A stretch of DNA of 64,000 nucleotides from Salinimicrobium terrae DSM 17865 (GTDB lineage: Bacteria > Bacteroidota > Bacteroidia > Flavobacteriales > Flavobacteriaceae). A program made the position numbers and the translations under genes. The notes beneath the pieces are model-generated. The model was not told where the DNA came from. It saw only the letters and a list, made by a program, of their open reading frames with translations, and searched no databases. The stretch is taken from positions 28,191 to 92,190 of the forward strand of contig NZ_AUKI01000003.1 of the NCBI RefSeq assembly GCF_000424665.1. The letters run 5' to 3'. Below, piece after piece: positions 8,625-17,288 of the stretch (its first letter is position 1; every line of letters begins with the position of its first letter).

Positions 8625-9359
8625 ATGCCCGAAGGACCCTCTATCATATTAGTCAAAGAAGCGACGGCAAAATTTGTCGGAAAAAAAGTTATTGCGGTTG
8701 ACGGGAATAGTAAAATTGACCAGAATCGTTTCCTTAATAAGAAGATCATTGAGTTTAAAAGTTGGGGAAAGCACTTTCTCATCTGCTTCGACGGATTTAC
8801 ACTGAAGGTTCATTTCTTAATGTTTGGCAGTTATACAATAGATGAAAAGAAGCCCGACAGAAACATAAGGCTTCACCTCAAATTTAAAAATGGGGAAATT
8901 AATTTATATGCCTGCTCAGTAAAATATCTTGAAGGAGACATTAATGAACATTACGACTGGAGCTCAGATGTAATGAATGCGCATTGGGATAGAGAGAAGG
9001 CTAAAGCCAAATTAAAAGAAATACCCGAATTACTAATCTGCGATGCCCTTTTAGACCAGGATATTTTTGCAGGAGTCGGTAACATCATCAAGAATGAAAT
9101 TCTTTATCGGGTTCGTTTACATCCTGAATCCATGACAGGGAAAATCCCAAAGGTAAAACTCAATAAACTCATTGATGAAACCCGTATTTACAGTTTTCAG
9201 TTTTTGGACTGGAAAAAAGCTCATGAGTTAAAGAAACATTGGCTGGCACACACCAAAAAGGAATGTTTAAGATGCAATCTTCCAATAATAAAAAAACAGA
9301 CAGGAGTTAAAAAACGCAGAAGTTTTATCTGTGCTAATTGTCAGGTATTATATACCTAA
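8625..9359 (+). CDS. Fpg/Nei family DNA glycosylase
   Basis: A 244-residue protein starting MPEGPSI: after Met removal the N-terminal proline (P2) is the Schiff-base nucleophile and E3 the acid/base of formamidopyrimidine-DNA glycosylase / endonuclease VIII enzymes. The helix-two-turn-helix region (LLDQDIFAGVGNIIKNEILYR, read in two parts, residues 141-161) carries the conserved G-V-G-N-I. The C-terminal zinc finger has C214, C217, C236 and C239. It is about 25 residues shorter than typical Fpg, and the EGPS start favours a Nei-like enzyme. Role: base-excision repair of oxidised bases. Confidence 0.88.
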   Translation: MPEGPSIILVKEATAKFVGKKVIAVDGNSKIDQNRFLNKKIIEFKSWGKHFLICFDGFTLKVHFLMFGSYTIDEKKPDRNIRLHLKFKNGEINLYACSVKYLEGDINEHYDWSSDVMNAHWDREKAKAKLKEIPELLICDALLDQDIFAGVGNIIKNEILYRVRLHPESMTGKIPKVKLNKLIDETRIYSFQFLDWKKAHELKKHWLAHTKKECLRCNLPIIKKQTGVKKRRSFICANCQVLYT

Positions 9360-9669
9360 AGCGTTTAATCTTTAAACGGAGCAATAAAATAAGAGTCGGA
9401 CAAAATGGGCTTGTAAATTAAATTCAAGGGATCAGGAGGCTCTCAGTCCTTTTTTGCCTGTAGCCGCAGAACATGTAAAGCAAAAATATGATAAAAGAAC
9501 TTTTCCCCTTACTCTCCCCTTGCTCTCCCCTTGTTATTCTCTTTCTGTAGAAATTCTTCTGTCAAAAAATCCTTTTAAAATCTCCAGAAGCTTCCCTTAC
9601 AACGCAGATTTTCCTTCCCATGCTCAAAGCGGGAACAAAGGTTTATGATTTATTAATTTACAATCGTTT
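9360..9669. other. Intergenic region between convergent genes
   Basis: 310 bases between the glycosylase gene and the ABC ATPase gene. It holds an 11-bp tandem repeat (9501-9533) and no terminator that I can recognise. A 64-codon frame at 9454-9648 has no protein-like features. Confidence 0.5.
9501..9533 (+). repeat. 11-bp tandem repeat, three units
   Basis: Units are TTTTCCCCTTA (9501-9511), CTCTCCCCTTG (9512-9522) and CTCTCCCCTTG (9523-9533); the last two are identical. Confidence 0.85.
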
Positions 9670-10656
9670 CTAATTGTTGAATTCAAGTACATCTGTGGAA
9701 TTAAATCCTATTTTTATTCTATCAGCCACGTTACCGTCTTTAGTAAATACCGCTAGATTTTGACCACTATCAAGTTTCAACAGCAACTGAGTTTTATTTC
9801 CCAGAAAGGTCCTTTTGATAACCCTTGCATGAGTTACGTGTTCACATTCTTCATTTATAGCAAAATTCTCGTGCCTTATAGCATGTGAACATTTGGGATT
9901 CAAAGGACATTTGAATGCCGATTGTAACTCCTGGCTCAGGTGTATAGTGTTTCCGAATAGAGAAGCAACATAAATGGAGTTGGGTTTGATATATAAGTTG
10001 GCTGCCTCATCTTTCTGGATTAATTCCCCTTTCTGTAAGATGAGAATCTCATCGGCTACCGCTAAAGCATCCTGAGTATCATGAGTAACAAAAATAGCAG
10101 TCACCCCCGTTTTTTTTACAATCTCAAAGATCTCATTCCGTAATTGAGCCCGTAACATGGCATCAAGATTACTGAATGGCTCATCCAGGATCAAAAGAGA
10201 AGGATTGGGGGCAAGGGCTCTAGCAAGAGCCACTCTTTGCTGCTGACCTCCTGATAATTGGTGAGGATATCTCTCTTTCATTTCTCCCAGTCCTACCAGA
10301 TCAAGAACCTCCTGAGCCCTAATCTTTTTATTCTTTTGCCTGGAGATCCCGTACAACACATTTTTAAAGAGGGTCATATGCGGAAAGAGAGCGTATTCCT
10401 GAAAAACCAATCCCACCTTTCTTTTCTCCGGCGGCACGAAATTATGCAGGGAAGAAAACATTTCTCCATTAAGGACAATATTTCCGGCATCGGGAGTTTC
10501 TAATCCGGCTATAAGGCGCACGAGAGTTGTTTTTCCACTTCCGCTTTCACCCACCAGTGCGCAAACATCTCCTTCATTGAGATTGAAAGAAACATTTTTA
10601 AGAGCAAACGATTTTCCCTTATCGTAACTTTTTGAAAGCGAATGGATCTCCAACAT
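9670..10656 (-). CDS. Ferric-ion ABC transporter, ATP-binding protein (FbpC-like)
   Basis: A 328-residue ATPase of the iron/spermidine/sulfate importer class. Walker A GESGSGKT (36-43), Q-loop Q86, signature LSGGQQQR (134-141), Walker B LLILDEP (154-160) and the switch His (VTHD, about 195) are all present. Beyond residue 230 there is a regulatory TOBE-like end. The gene starts nine bases after the permease gene, and the order binding protein - permease - ATPase matches FbpABC. It powers import of ferric iron delivered by the lipoprotein encoded upstream. Confidence 0.9.
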   Translation of the reverse strand: MLEIHSLSKSYDKGKSFALKNVSFNLNEGDVCALVGESGSGKTTLVRLIAGLETPDAGNIVLNGEMFSSLHNFVPPEKRKVGLVFQEYALFPHMTLFKNVLYGISRQKNKKIRAQEVLDLVGLGEMKERYPHQLSGGQQQRVALARALAPNPSLLILDEPFSNLDAMLRAQLRNEIFEIVKKTGVTAIFVTHDTQDALAVADEILILQKGELIQKDEAANLYIKPNSIYVASLFGNTIHLSQELQSAFKCPLNPKCSHAIRHENFAINEECEHVTHARVIKRTFLGNKTQLLLKLDSGQNLAVFTKDGNVADRIKIGFNSTDVLEFNN

Positions 10657-10665
10657 GATCTGTTT

Positions 10666-12327
10666 CTATTTTATAAGCATTCGGTTAAGAAATATTACCG
10701 GTAACATGACGGTAACAATAATGAACAAAGAAGGAATAGCGGCTTCCATAACCATTTCGTCGCTTGCATATTCGTAAGCTTTCACTGCCAGGGTGTTGAC
10801 ATGAAAAGGTTTTAGGATAAGAGTCAAAGGTAATTCTTTTAATGCATCAATAAAAACCAGAATGAAAGCACTGGCAATCCCGGTTCTTATCAATGGAAAC
10901 TCAATTTTAAAAAAGGTGCTGATATTTCCTACTCCCAAAATTCGGGAAGAATCTGGAATAGTATTGCTTACTTTTAAGGATGTAGATTCAATAGGATTAT
11001 AGGCCACGGCAAGAAACCGCACCACATATGCATAGATGAGGGCCACAACCGTACCTGTTATTAGCAGACCTACATCCATATTAAAAAATCTGTCAAAAAA
11101 GGAGATAAGCCATTTATCGATCGAGATCATTGGAATCATGATCCCAATGGCAATTACGGCTCCCGGAATGGCATAGCCCAGCACTCCCAGTTTAGCAATA
11201 TTTTTTATAAAACCTAACCGGCTCCATTTAGAAAAATAAATGAGAGTGATTGCCATTACCACCGTCACAAAGGCGGTTAGACACGCTATCCAGAAACTTT
11301 GCAATGAAAGGGCAAGAAAAGACGCATCAAATACTTTATCAAAGGTTAGAACCGCCCAAAAGATCAATTGACTTAATGGAAATATAAATCCTAACAGCAC
11401 CGGAATCAATACAGCTATAAAAATCAACACTTGTTGCCGCCTACCCGGTTTTTTCCTGTCAATTGACCTGTTATTGCTTCTGTTACTGTTGAATTGTACC
11501 TTCCGTCTTTGAAATTTCTCAAGCAGAATAAGGGTGAAGACGATAACTATGAGGAGAGCCGAAAGATAAACCGCTGTCTCAGGTTCTTCCAGTGCAAACC
11601 AAGACCTGAAGATCCCTACAGTAAATGTATTTACGCCGTAATATTTTGCAGCTCCATAATCGTTGAGCACTTCCATTAAAACCAGGATTAATCCAGCGAC
11701 AATTGCCGGGCGCGCCATAGGAAGCATTAATCTAAAAAAGGTCTTGAACTGCCCTACTCCAAGCATTTCAGAAGCTTCAAGCAGACTGTTGGCCTGATTT
11801 ATAAAAAAAGCTCTGGAACTTACATAGACATAGGGAAAGAGAGAGATCCCCAGCACAAAAGCAAGTCCGAATTTATTCATTATATCAATCCGCACAAATT
11901 CCAGCCCTGCGGCTTCGAGCAGGAGTTGAAATGATCCGCCGTAATCAAAGATCCCGGCATAGGCATAAGCCACTATGTATCCTGGAATGGCGAGGGGCAG
12001 GATAAGCAGCCATTCCAATTGCTTCCTTAAAGGAAATTCAAATCTGGCAACCAACCAGGCGGTAGAAACGCCGAAAAGAAGTACAAGAATTCCACAGGCA
12101 AGGATGAGGAACAGGGAATTCCACAGGTAGTCTGGCAGCAAATTATCTACAATATGCCCCCAGGTTTCCCCCGGTCCCGAAAATAATTCTATACCAATAG
12201 TTACAACAGGTAAAGCGATGAAGACCAGGATGGCAACAGTAAGCAGCGCCCACTTATTGCTATCCCGTTTCAATCGCTTTAACCGGTACTGATAGGAAAA
12301 TATGTTCTTACTTCCAGCCTGCTTCAT
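10666..12327 (-). CDS. Ferric-ion ABC transporter, fused permease (FbpB-like)
   Basis: A 553-residue permease with about twelve helices, a fusion of two binding-protein-dependent transport domains as usual in FbpB. Each half has an EAA loop that docks the ATPase: EASEMLGVGQFKTFF near residue 180 and DSSRILGVGNISTFF near 465. The ATG at 12327 is preferred to the TTG one codon upstream. It overlaps the binding-protein gene by 20 bases, which suggests translational coupling. Confidence 0.9.
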   Translation of the reverse strand: MKQAGSKNIFSYQYRLKRLKRDSNKWALLTVAILVFIALPVVTIGIELFSGPGETWGHIVDNLLPDYLWNSLFLILACGILVLLFGVSTAWLVARFEFPLRKQLEWLLILPLAIPGYIVAYAYAGIFDYGGSFQLLLEAAGLEFVRIDIMNKFGLAFVLGISLFPYVYVSSRAFFINQANSLLEASEMLGVGQFKTFFRLMLPMARPAIVAGLILVLMEVLNDYGAAKYYGVNTFTVGIFRSWFALEEPETAVYLSALLIVIVFTLILLEKFQRRKVQFNSNRSNNRSIDRKKPGRRQQVLIFIAVLIPVLLGFIFPLSQLIFWAVLTFDKVFDASFLALSLQSFWIACLTAFVTVVMAITLIYFSKWSRLGFIKNIAKLGVLGYAIPGAVIAIGIMIPMISIDKWLISFFDRFFNMDVGLLITGTVVALIYAYVVRFLAVAYNPIESTSLKVSNTIPDSSRILGVGNISTFFKIEFPLIRTGIASAFILVFIDALKELPLTLILKPFHVNTLAVKAYEYASDEMVMEAAIPSLFIIVTVMLPVIFLNRMLIK

Positions 12328-13351
12328 CAAATATCAACACGGCTTCTTTGTTATGTTCTCCGAGTTCGGAAAGGTTTAGACGATCTTCTTTAAACTCACC
12401 CCAACTCTGTAGTAATTGGGCCGGTTCCACTTCTTCGTTTACAGGATATTCATAATTGGAATTTGCGAATACCTCCTGAGCTTCTTTGGAAACCAGGAAC
12501 TCAATAAATTTTATTGCGTTCTCTTTATTGGGAGCATTACGGGCAACCCCGGCACCACTTACGTTGATGTGAGTTCCCCGCCCTTCCTGATTTGGGAAGA
12601 ATATCTTAACCGATTCTCCGGCCTTTACTTCTTCGGGATTTTCAGAATTTAATAGATTACCAATATAATAAGTGTTGACGATAGCTATATCGCCTTCTCC
12701 GGCCACTACAGCTTTGACCTGATCCCGATCATTTCCTTTTGGCGCCCGCGCCATACTTTCCACCATGCCTTCTGCCCATTCCTTTGCTGCTGCTTCTCCA
12801 CTGTGGGCAATAATGGAAGCCAGCAAGGATTGGTTATAGATATTTTCGGAAGAACGGATAAGGATCCTGTCCTCCCACTTCTCTGTAGCCAGATCTTCAT
12901 AGGTTGAAAGCTGCGTACTGTCCACTCTTTCGGGTGCATAAGCTACGATCCGGGCTCTTTTTGTAAGACCGAACCACTGGTTATCTGGATCTTTAAGATG
13001 AGATGCAATAGTGTTGTCCAAGATCTCGGAATCAATTGTCTGTAGCAACTCCTGATCCTTTGCACGGGTAAGCCTGCCTGCATCTACTGTGATTAGTACG
13101 TCGGCCGGAGAATGTTCCCCTTCAATTTTCATCTTCTGGATCAATTCATCTGCATTGGCATTTATGACATTTACTTTAATACCGGTTTTTTCCTCAAACT
13201 GCTTGAATAACTCTTGATCGGCAGCATAATGCCTGTGAGTGTAAACGTTCACTTCTCCAGATTTTTCCGAAGCAGCAGTCGTCTCCTGTTTTTCGTTTTT
13301 GCAGCCCGTTAAAACCGCCATGGTCGCTAATGCTAATAAGAATCTCTTCAT
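12308..13351 (-). CDS. Ferric-ion ABC transporter substrate-binding lipoprotein (FbpA-like)
   Basis: A 347-residue lipoprotein: signal peptide MKRFLLALATMAVLTGC with lipobox LTGC (C17). The mature protein has the periplasmic binding fold of the FbpA/FutA group, beginning VNVYTHRHY (35-42), with the tandem tyrosines (NTYYIGN, Y228-Y229) that ligate ferric iron in this family. It binds Fe3+ in the periplasm and presents it to the downstream permease. The gene has its own Bacteroidota-type -7 box, abutted by a palindrome at 13386-13408 that looks like an iron operator, so it is probably derepressed under iron limitation. Confidence 0.9.
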   Translation of the reverse strand: MKRFLLALATMAVLTGCKNEKQETTAASEKSGEVNVYTHRHYAADQELFKQFEEKTGIKVNVINANADELIQKMKIEGEHSPADVLITVDAGRLTRAKDQELLQTIDSEILDNTIASHLKDPDNQWFGLTKRARIVAYAPERVDSTQLSTYEDLATEKWEDRILIRSSENIYNQSLLASIIAHSGEAAAKEWAEGMVESMARAPKGNDRDQVKAVVAGEGDIAIVNTYYIGNLLNSENPEEVKAGESVKIFFPNQEGRGTHINVSGAGVARNAPNKENAIKFIEFLVSKEAQEVFANSNYEYPVNEEVEPAQLLQSWGEFKEDRLNLSELGEHNKEAVLIFDEAGWK

Positions 13352-13376
13352 TACTTCTTTTAATTTTTAAGTGTGA

Positions 13377-13408
13377 CAAATATAATTATTTAGACCTGGT
13401 TTAAATAA
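13377..13408 (-). promoter_or_regulatory. fbpA-like promoter -7 box with adjacent palindromic operator
   Basis: On the minus strand, TATATTTG (13377-13384) fits the Bacteroidota -7 consensus 26 bases upstream of the ATG. One base further upstream is a 23-bp palindrome, plus-strand arms TTATTTAGACC (13386-13396) and GGTTTAAATAA (13398-13408) around a single T, with only one mismatch between the arms. It covers the spacer and -33 region, where a bound repressor would block polymerase. No clear -33 TTG is seen. Confidence 0.7.
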
Positions 13409-13459
13409 AACCTTCAGAAGAATCAAGCCGGTCGAGCCCGATTTCTGTAAAAAATTAAT

Positions 13460-15925
13460 CTATAGTCTTACCTGCAATGTTACATACCAGGTAAGAGGTT
13501 GAGCAGGAATGATCCCGGGCCCCGGGTATCCTGTCGCCCGTCGGGTAAAATAGATGTTATCCAGTAGATTATTGATTCCGCTTTCGATCTTATACCTGTG
13601 ATACGAATAGGACAGGGAAAGATCCAGGATACCATAAGCGGGAATAACCCCTTCAATTCCGCGTTGGGAATCATTTATATTCTGCGGGGCATTGGTTGCG
13701 TCTGAAAATTGTTTTGAAAGATAAGTGTATTGCAAGGCACCCAGCATATTTCGATAACCGAAATTCAGACCTGTTTTTAAATTAACAGCAGGTATGAATT
13801 CTACTTTATTCCCCTCTACGTTGGTCTGTTCGGACTGTATATATTCTGAACTGGTAAAGGCACTGTTTACAAATACCCTGGCCATGTAGTCCTCAGCTTC
13901 CGGAAAAAAACTTGTTTGTAAATTCCAGTCGGCAAAGGTTTCCAGTCCATAAATGAATGCGTCTCCTATATTGCCGCGAAATCTTATCACCCTTCCGGTT
14001 TCTTCCTGTTCCCCCTGAAAATTCTCACGGGTTTCTGCTCGTAGCACCTCCCCTATCCGGTCATTATATTTCAAACCGAAAATGCTGGCATCATAGGATA
14101 AAATATTTCTCCACCTTCCACGGATCCCCACATCTGAAGTGAACCCGGTTTCATCAGTTATGTTCGGGTCAACCTGAAAAACGGGATTAACAACCCTTAT
14201 ATCACTGAAGGTTACAGAACGATAATTCTGTGAAAAATTAGCATAAATCTCGACACTATCAGACATTTCATATCCTGCTCCTACTCCCAGGAGTACAAAA
14301 CTGCGTTCAAAGCCGCGGTTGTCTGTAAGTGCTTCGTTCTTGAGGACATTCCCGGCCAAATCAAGAAAAATATCCCTGTAGGTTCCCCTGCTTTCTGTAT
14401 TTATATATTCAAACCTGAAGCCCGGAGTAAGGGAAAGTTTATTTGTGAAATTGAAGATGTTTTCTCCGAAAACAGCAATATTCTCATTTGGAAATTCAAA
14501 GTTGGACTGTCTGGAATAATTAGGAAACTCGGCTGTGGCAAAAGAAAAATCCGGACCGGATCCTGTGGTGCCGGGTCCCTGTTGCTGTAGGTTTTTGGCC
14601 TTGTAATATTTAGTACCTATTAAAAAAACAGACTCCTCAAAAAGGTCATATCTGGTAAGGATTCTTGCTTCAGCTCCCCAGTAGTTGAATTCATCTGAAA
14701 GTAATTCCCGTGGCGCTTCAGGATCATCGGGTTGAGAAACCCGGTTCTCCCGATAGCCTACTGCTTTGCGGGAAGCATCCAGTCCAAAGATGTTCAGACT
14801 GAGATCTGTATCCGTTAGAATTTTGTGTTCCAACTTTAAAGCCAACAAGTTCCAGTTCACATCAAACCAGTTCCTGGACCTGTTACTGTAAGAGGGATCC
14901 CGATAAAATTGCGCATCTGTAAGTCCGCCAGGTTGTTGTGCAAGATAATCAAGTAAAGTATACTCAAAGGATAGCTTCGTTCCTTCACCAAGTCTATACC
15001 CTAGATGAACGAAAGCATTGTGGGAATCATATTCTGAATTAGGCCGGAAGCCTTCTCCTGTTTTATAATTATAATAGGTGTAGTAACTGAAGTTTCCCAG
15101 GGTTCCGCTTAAGCTGTTGAAACTGGTAAAGAGATTATAAGATCCTGTAGATTGCCGGGAAATGAGTTCAAATTTTTTATAGGAAGGCTGTTTGAATTTA
15201 AAGTTGATCAATCCGCCGAACTGGGTTCCGTACTGCAGGGAGGCAGCACCACGCACCACTTGTATCTCACTTAAAGCTTCTGCCGGCGGGGTGTAGTAAC
15301 TTTCAGGATAGCCTAGAACATCTGCAGAAATATCATAATCATTTTGTCTGGTATTAAAATTTTGGGTCCTGTTAGGGTCTAATCCACGCCCACCAATATT
15401 CAGTTGCAGGCCGGCATCGCCGTTGTCATAAATATTGAGACCAACGACCTGACTATAGATCTGGCGGGCATTGTTCGTCGCTAAGTTTGCCGTTAGCTCC
15501 TCAAGTAATACCACCTCACTTTTCTTACCAGAGTAAATAGCGGTGCCTTCGACCTGCCTAAGATTGCGCAGCGAAAAAAGCTTTTTTCGGCGCTCGGTAA
15601 GTACGACTTCAGAGAGATTATTGGACAATACACTAAGTTCAATTTTTACTGATTCGTCCAAGGGAATATCTACCTTTTGCACTTCAATTTCATATTGGAA
15701 ACTAAAGATCGTGAGCTCGTAACTTCCCGTTTTGAGATCTTCAAATCGGAATTTTCCTTCCTGATTAGCTACCTTCAATTCTCCGGTCGTGTTGTTATAA
15801 ACCTCAGCTTCCGGAACCGGGGAGCCATCCTGAGCCGAAATTATTTGTCCGTCTAACACATATTGAGCCTGCACCGGAATAAAAAACAATATAAACAGCA
15901 GATTAAAGACCTTTGATAGTGTCAT
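13460..15925 (-). CDS. TonB-dependent outer-membrane receptor, FecA-like
   Basis: An 821-residue receptor. After a signal peptide ending PVQAQ (about residue 21) comes a carboxypeptidase-regulatory-like beta-sandwich (23-105, usual in Bacteroidota receptors), a plug with IQVVRGAASLQYGTQFGG (two parts, about 222-239), then a 22-strand barrel with the C-terminal signature LTWYVTLQVRL. It most resembles ferric-dicitrate/siderophore receptors. The ligand is not determined. Its start overlaps the end of the HTTM gene by 23 bases, so it is the last gene of the DUF4856-imelysin-HTTM-receptor unit; an independent promoter for the ABC transporter follows. Confidence 0.9.
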   Translation of the reverse strand: MTLSKVFNLLFILFFIPVQAQYVLDGQIISAQDGSPVPEAEVYNNTTGELKVANQEGKFRFEDLKTGSYELTIFSFQYEIEVQKVDIPLDESVKIELSVLSNNLSEVVLTERRKKLFSLRNLRQVEGTAIYSGKKSEVVLLEELTANLATNNARQIYSQVVGLNIYDNGDAGLQLNIGGRGLDPNRTQNFNTRQNDYDISADVLGYPESYYTPPAEALSEIQVVRGAASLQYGTQFGGLINFKFKQPSYKKFELISRQSTGSYNLFTSFNSLSGTLGNFSYYTYYNYKTGEGFRPNSEYDSHNAFVHLGYRLGEGTKLSFEYTLLDYLAQQPGGLTDAQFYRDPSYSNRSRNWFDVNWNLLALKLEHKILTDTDLSLNIFGLDASRKAVGYRENRVSQPDDPEAPRELLSDEFNYWGAEARILTRYDLFEESVFLIGTKYYKAKNLQQQGPGTTGSGPDFSFATAEFPNYSRQSNFEFPNENIAVFGENIFNFTNKLSLTPGFRFEYINTESRGTYRDIFLDLAGNVLKNEALTDNRGFERSFVLLGVGAGYEMSDSVEIYANFSQNYRSVTFSDIRVVNPVFQVDPNITDETGFTSDVGIRGRWRNILSYDASIFGLKYNDRIGEVLRAETRENFQGEQEETGRVIRFRGNIGDAFIYGLETFADWNLQTSFFPEAEDYMARVFVNSAFTSSEYIQSEQTNVEGNKVEFIPAVNLKTGLNFGYRNMLGALQYTYLSKQFSDATNAPQNINDSQRGIEGVIPAYGILDLSLSYSYHRYKIESGINNLLDNIYFTRRATGYPGPGIIPAQPLTWYVTLQVRL

Positions 15926-17267
15926 GAAAAGGGAGTAAGAATGTTTTTGTTTTAAAGGAATCGCAATGCTCCAGTAGGTTTACTTCGGGATCTATGTAAA
16001 GAGTGCTTTTCCGGCCATTCAGTGCCACATGATTTTCCACAAAAACCTGAATATTGCTGTGCCCTTTCTTTTTATAATGTTTCCCGAGGAAATGAGCATA
16101 TTCTAAAATGAAATCAGGCTGAGTTGCCATTTGTTTTTCCTGAAAAGGCGTGAGAAAATCAGAATTTTTGACATAAAACCACTTTCCGGATTCCTGATTC
16201 ACAATCTTAAACTGCGCGTATCCGGCTTTTTCCATTAACATAACCCGCCATGAAAAGCGGAAACCTTCCTCCGTCCAGAACAATTCCCCCGGATAGAGCA
16301 AATATCGCCACGGCAAAAGAACCTGGATCAAAAAGAACAAGCTTAAAACCGAAATTACCAGCTTTCTTCTTACGGGTCTGTAATATTTTTCACGCCCATT
16401 GTCAAATCTGCCTTTAGCAATTTTAAACAACCCCGAGAGAAAGTTAAGGATCCTGTGGTGGAGACCGGCATCAAAAAAGATCAGGGCGCTAACGATCATG
16501 ATGTAAGGGAACATCCCAATGGGAAATAATATCCTCGTCACCAGGTGAAAAACAACCACGAGGACAAAGGCAAAGACTCTGGTGGGTTTGTAGAGCAATA
16601 AAAAAGGAATAACAATATCGTATAACATCCCCGACCAGCTAAAAAAGTAATGCACCCATTCCTGTTGCAACAGGTCGCCCAGCAATGGCAAATCATATCT
16701 TGAAGGCAACCATATCTTTAAAGGCATGGCTTCCAATAGCCAATCTGAATTAATCTTTGCAATTCCCGCATAGAAATAGACTGTGGCGATCAATAATTTA
16801 ATACTGTCAATGCACCAGGAAGGGATCTTCTGAAAAGCCCTTTTTGGCTTTTGCCAGGCATCCACCGAATAATAAGCATTTGCCGGAAGAAAGATCATGA
16901 GAAAGCTAAGAATACTTATAAAAAAATAATGGTTAAGATAAGTGGTCTTATCCATCAATTCTATATAGGTAAAGCTTAAGAAAAAAGTGATAATTGCCAG
17001 CCGGTATTTGAAACCTGCAGCGACAAACAGAGCAGAAAGCCCACAAATAATAAAAATAAGATAGGTGAATTCTCCCAATGGTTTTACCCACTCAAATCCA
17101 TAGTAGGAGAAGAAAAATTGCGGCGTGATATAAAGCTTCTCTATCCAGCCATGCCACCAGAATCTAATGACGCTCAAAAACATCATGATCCCAAAAAAGA
17201 TCCGGAAAACCGCCAAAGGAGCGGCTTCCGAATTTTTATTCAGGTATGCTGAAAATGCCTTTTTCAT
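15903..17267 (-). CDS. HTTM-domain membrane protein
   Basis: A 454-residue protein with a horizontally transferred transmembrane (HTTM) domain, related to vitamin K-dependent gamma-carboxylase. Helices fill residues 18-330, including FRIFFGIMMFLSVIRFW, followed by a soluble C-terminal domain of about 120 residues (WTEEGFRFSWRVMLMEKAGYAQF, in two parts). The catalytic residues of true carboxylases cannot be verified here. It lies between the imelysin and receptor genes, so a role linked to iron uptake is inferred from position only. The gap to imelysin is 21 bases. Confidence 0.85.
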   Translation of the reverse strand: MKKAFSAYLNKNSEAAPLAVFRIFFGIMMFLSVIRFWWHGWIEKLYITPQFFFSYYGFEWVKPLGEFTYLIFIICGLSALFVAAGFKYRLAIITFFLSFTYIELMDKTTYLNHYFFISILSFLMIFLPANAYYSVDAWQKPKRAFQKIPSWCIDSIKLLIATVYFYAGIAKINSDWLLEAMPLKIWLPSRYDLPLLGDLLQQEWVHYFFSWSGMLYDIVIPFLLLYKPTRVFAFVLVVVFHLVTRILFPIGMFPYIMIVSALIFFDAGLHHRILNFLSGLFKIAKGRFDNGREKYYRPVRRKLVISVLSLFFLIQVLLPWRYLLYPGELFWTEEGFRFSWRVMLMEKAGYAQFKIVNQESGKWFYVKNSDFLTPFQEKQMATQPDFILEYAHFLGKHYKKKGHSNIQVFVENHVALNGRKSTLYIDPEVNLLEHCDSFKTKTFLLPFHDTIKGL

Positions 17268-17288
17268 TGCCCTCTTTTAGAACTCCCT

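Noticed and set aside
9454..9648. 64-codon ORF between the glycosylase and ABC genes
   Set aside because: It spans the 11-bp tandem repeat and has no helix, signal or motif.
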